Source: Actinomycetota bacterium (GTDB lineage: Bacteria; Actinomycetota; Thermoleophilia; UBA2241). Taken from it: 5,326 nt of DNA. Both the position numbers and the translations under genes were made by a program. The DNA lies in the NCBI GenBank assembly GCA_003158705.1, contig PMKX01000033.1, positions 1 through 5,326 of the forward strand. The letters are read 5' to 3'. Shown here piece after piece: positions 4,518 to 5,326 of this stretch; within the stretch, counting starts at the first letter, position 1, and every line of letters starts with the position of its first letter. The notes under the pieces are model-generated. The model was given only the letters and a program-made list of their open reading frames with translations. It ran no database searches and was not told where the DNA came from.

Positions 4518-5326
4518 TCAGTAGATGCGCAGCGATTCGAGGCGCGCGACCAGGAAGGCAGCCAGGCCACGCGCGTCGTTCAGGCCGAACCGGTGCTCGT
4601 GCGGCAGATCGGCGTCAGTCACCAGGGCCAGCGCCTCGTCTGCTGTGCAGAGCGGCTCCTGGTGGCCGGCGGCGCGCCGGAAGACCTCCACCTTGTGCGG
4701 CGCCGAGCGCTTATAGCCTTCGGCGACGACCACGTCGAGGTCGGCGAAGAAGCGCCGTGCGATCTCGTGCAGAGGCGTCTCGGTCTGGGAGGTGCGGACA
4801 TAGGCCAACCGATGAGGCGCCGAGACCACGTATGCGTTGGCGCCGGCCTGGCCGTGGCGCCAGGAGTCCTTGCCGGCGTGGTCGATCTCGAAGTCGTGCG
4901 CGTCGTGCTTGACCGTGCCCACGCGCAGCCCCAGTCGTTTGAGCTCGGGCACGAGCGCCTCGATGAGCGTGGTCTTGCCTGAGTCACTCTTGCCGACGAC
5001 GGCGACCAGGGCGGGCCCGGGTTTCGCCGGCTGATCGCCGGGCGTATCGCCGACAGCTTCAGATTCGGGGCCTCCGTTCACCAGGTGCTGGGCCTGCGCG
5101 TAGTCCGCCAAGGTGTTGATGTTGAAGAAGGGGCGTGCGCTGGGGAAAGGGACAGTCACCACGCGCACATCGGGGAAGAACTCGATGATGCGCTGGCGGC
5201 CGCGCTCGAGCAGACGGCGCATGGGTGCCAGACAAGCTGGACCGTACACGGCAAAGAGCGGCTCGAGCTTGTCGTCGACGATCGGCAGAGCTACGTCCGC
5301 GTCGCGGAAGGCGCCGACGAGCTCTG
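4518..5326 (-). CDS. MobA-MobB fusion, molybdenum cofactor guanylylation (5' truncated by window)
   Basis: Reading in from the window edge there are 268 complete visible codons. The first ~80 residues are the C-terminus of a MobA-type nucleotidyltransferase, which adds GMP to molybdopterin: DADVALPIVDDKLEPLFAVY, then FFPDVRV and the diagnostic FFNINT (66-71). A Pro/Gly/Glu linker (about 83-104) leads to a complete MobB GTPase domain: P-loop GKSDSGKTT (111-119), GTVKHDAHDFEIDHAGKDSWRHGQAGA with the metal/nucleotide-region DF-ID-GKDS core, VVVAEGYK (198-205), and PHKVEVFR. MobB is thought to assist MobA. A GTG at 5249 is not a true start because the frame and MobA similarity continue to the edge. 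The stop is TGA at 4520-4518. Known mobA-mobB fusions make this plausible. Presence implies molybdenum enzymes in the cell. Confidence 0.9.
   Translation of the reverse strand, partial: ELVGAFRDADVALPIVDDKLEPLFAVYGPACLAPMRRLLERGRQRIIEFFPDVRVVTVPFPSARPFFNINTLADYAQAQHLVNGGPESEAVGDTPGDQPAKPGPALVAVVGKSDSGKTTLIEALVPELKRLGLRVGTVKHDAHDFEIDHAGKDSWRHGQAGANAYVVSAPHRLAYVRTSQTETPLHEIARRFFADLDVVVAEGYKRSAPHKVEVFRRAAGHQEPLCTADEALALVTDADLPHEHRFGLNDARGLAAFLVARLESLRIY

Noticed and set aside
4233..4982. Plus-strand 249-residue frame opposite tatA and mobAB
   Set aside because: It runs antisense to two genes with strong family motifs and has no recognisable domain, so it is a shadow frame.
4518..5249. Stand-alone MobB starting at GTG 5249
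   Set aside because: The same frame stays open to the window edge with MobA-like residues, and FFNINT downstream of 5249 is part of MobA, so the start must be further upstream.

Overview
The window is chromosomal housekeeping DNA from a G+C-rich bacterium (about two-thirds G+C by eye, with strong G/C preference at third codon positions). ClpC, RadA, a CarD-type RNA polymerase regulator, IspD/IspF and a single-membrane-span TatA fit a member of the Actinomycetota. Because disA is missing between radA and carD, a deep-branching class is possible, but that placement is inference.

Plus strand, 1-4139: the 3' part of clpC (protein unfoldase), radA (DNA recombination/repair), carD (RNA polymerase-binding regulator), then ispD and ispF (steps 3 and 5 of the MEP isoprenoid pathway). 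Spacing is tight: 8 nt for clpC-radA, 4 nt for radA-carD, 102 nt for carD-ispD and an overlap for ispD-ispF. This reads as one stress/maintenance plus isoprenoid operon. The order resembles the clpC-radA-disA-ispD-ispF neighbourhood known from Gram-positive bacteria, with carD where disA would be expected.

The starts in this operon are unusual. radA starts with GTG, carD with TTG and ispD with GTG. ispF has no ATG/GTG/TTG that keeps its conserved N-terminus, so CTG (or ATA) must be used. The ispD start codon lies in the loop of a strong predicted hairpin that buries its Shine-Dalgarno sequence. A possible 34-codon ORF ends inside that loop in a GTGA stop/start overlap, which suggests translational coupling.

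Minus strand, 5326-4158: the 3' part of a mobA-mobB fusion (molybdenum cofactor guanylylation), a 120-nt gap with a plausible sigma-70-type promoter, then tatA. tatA converges on ispF with 18 nt between the stop codons. Mob proteins finish the molybdenum cofactor and the Tat pathway exports folded, cofactor-loaded enzymes, so the two genes may be functionally related.

I see no mobile element, tRNA, rRNA or CRISPR array. No new multi-gene system is evident; the novelty is in translation-start architecture and gene order.
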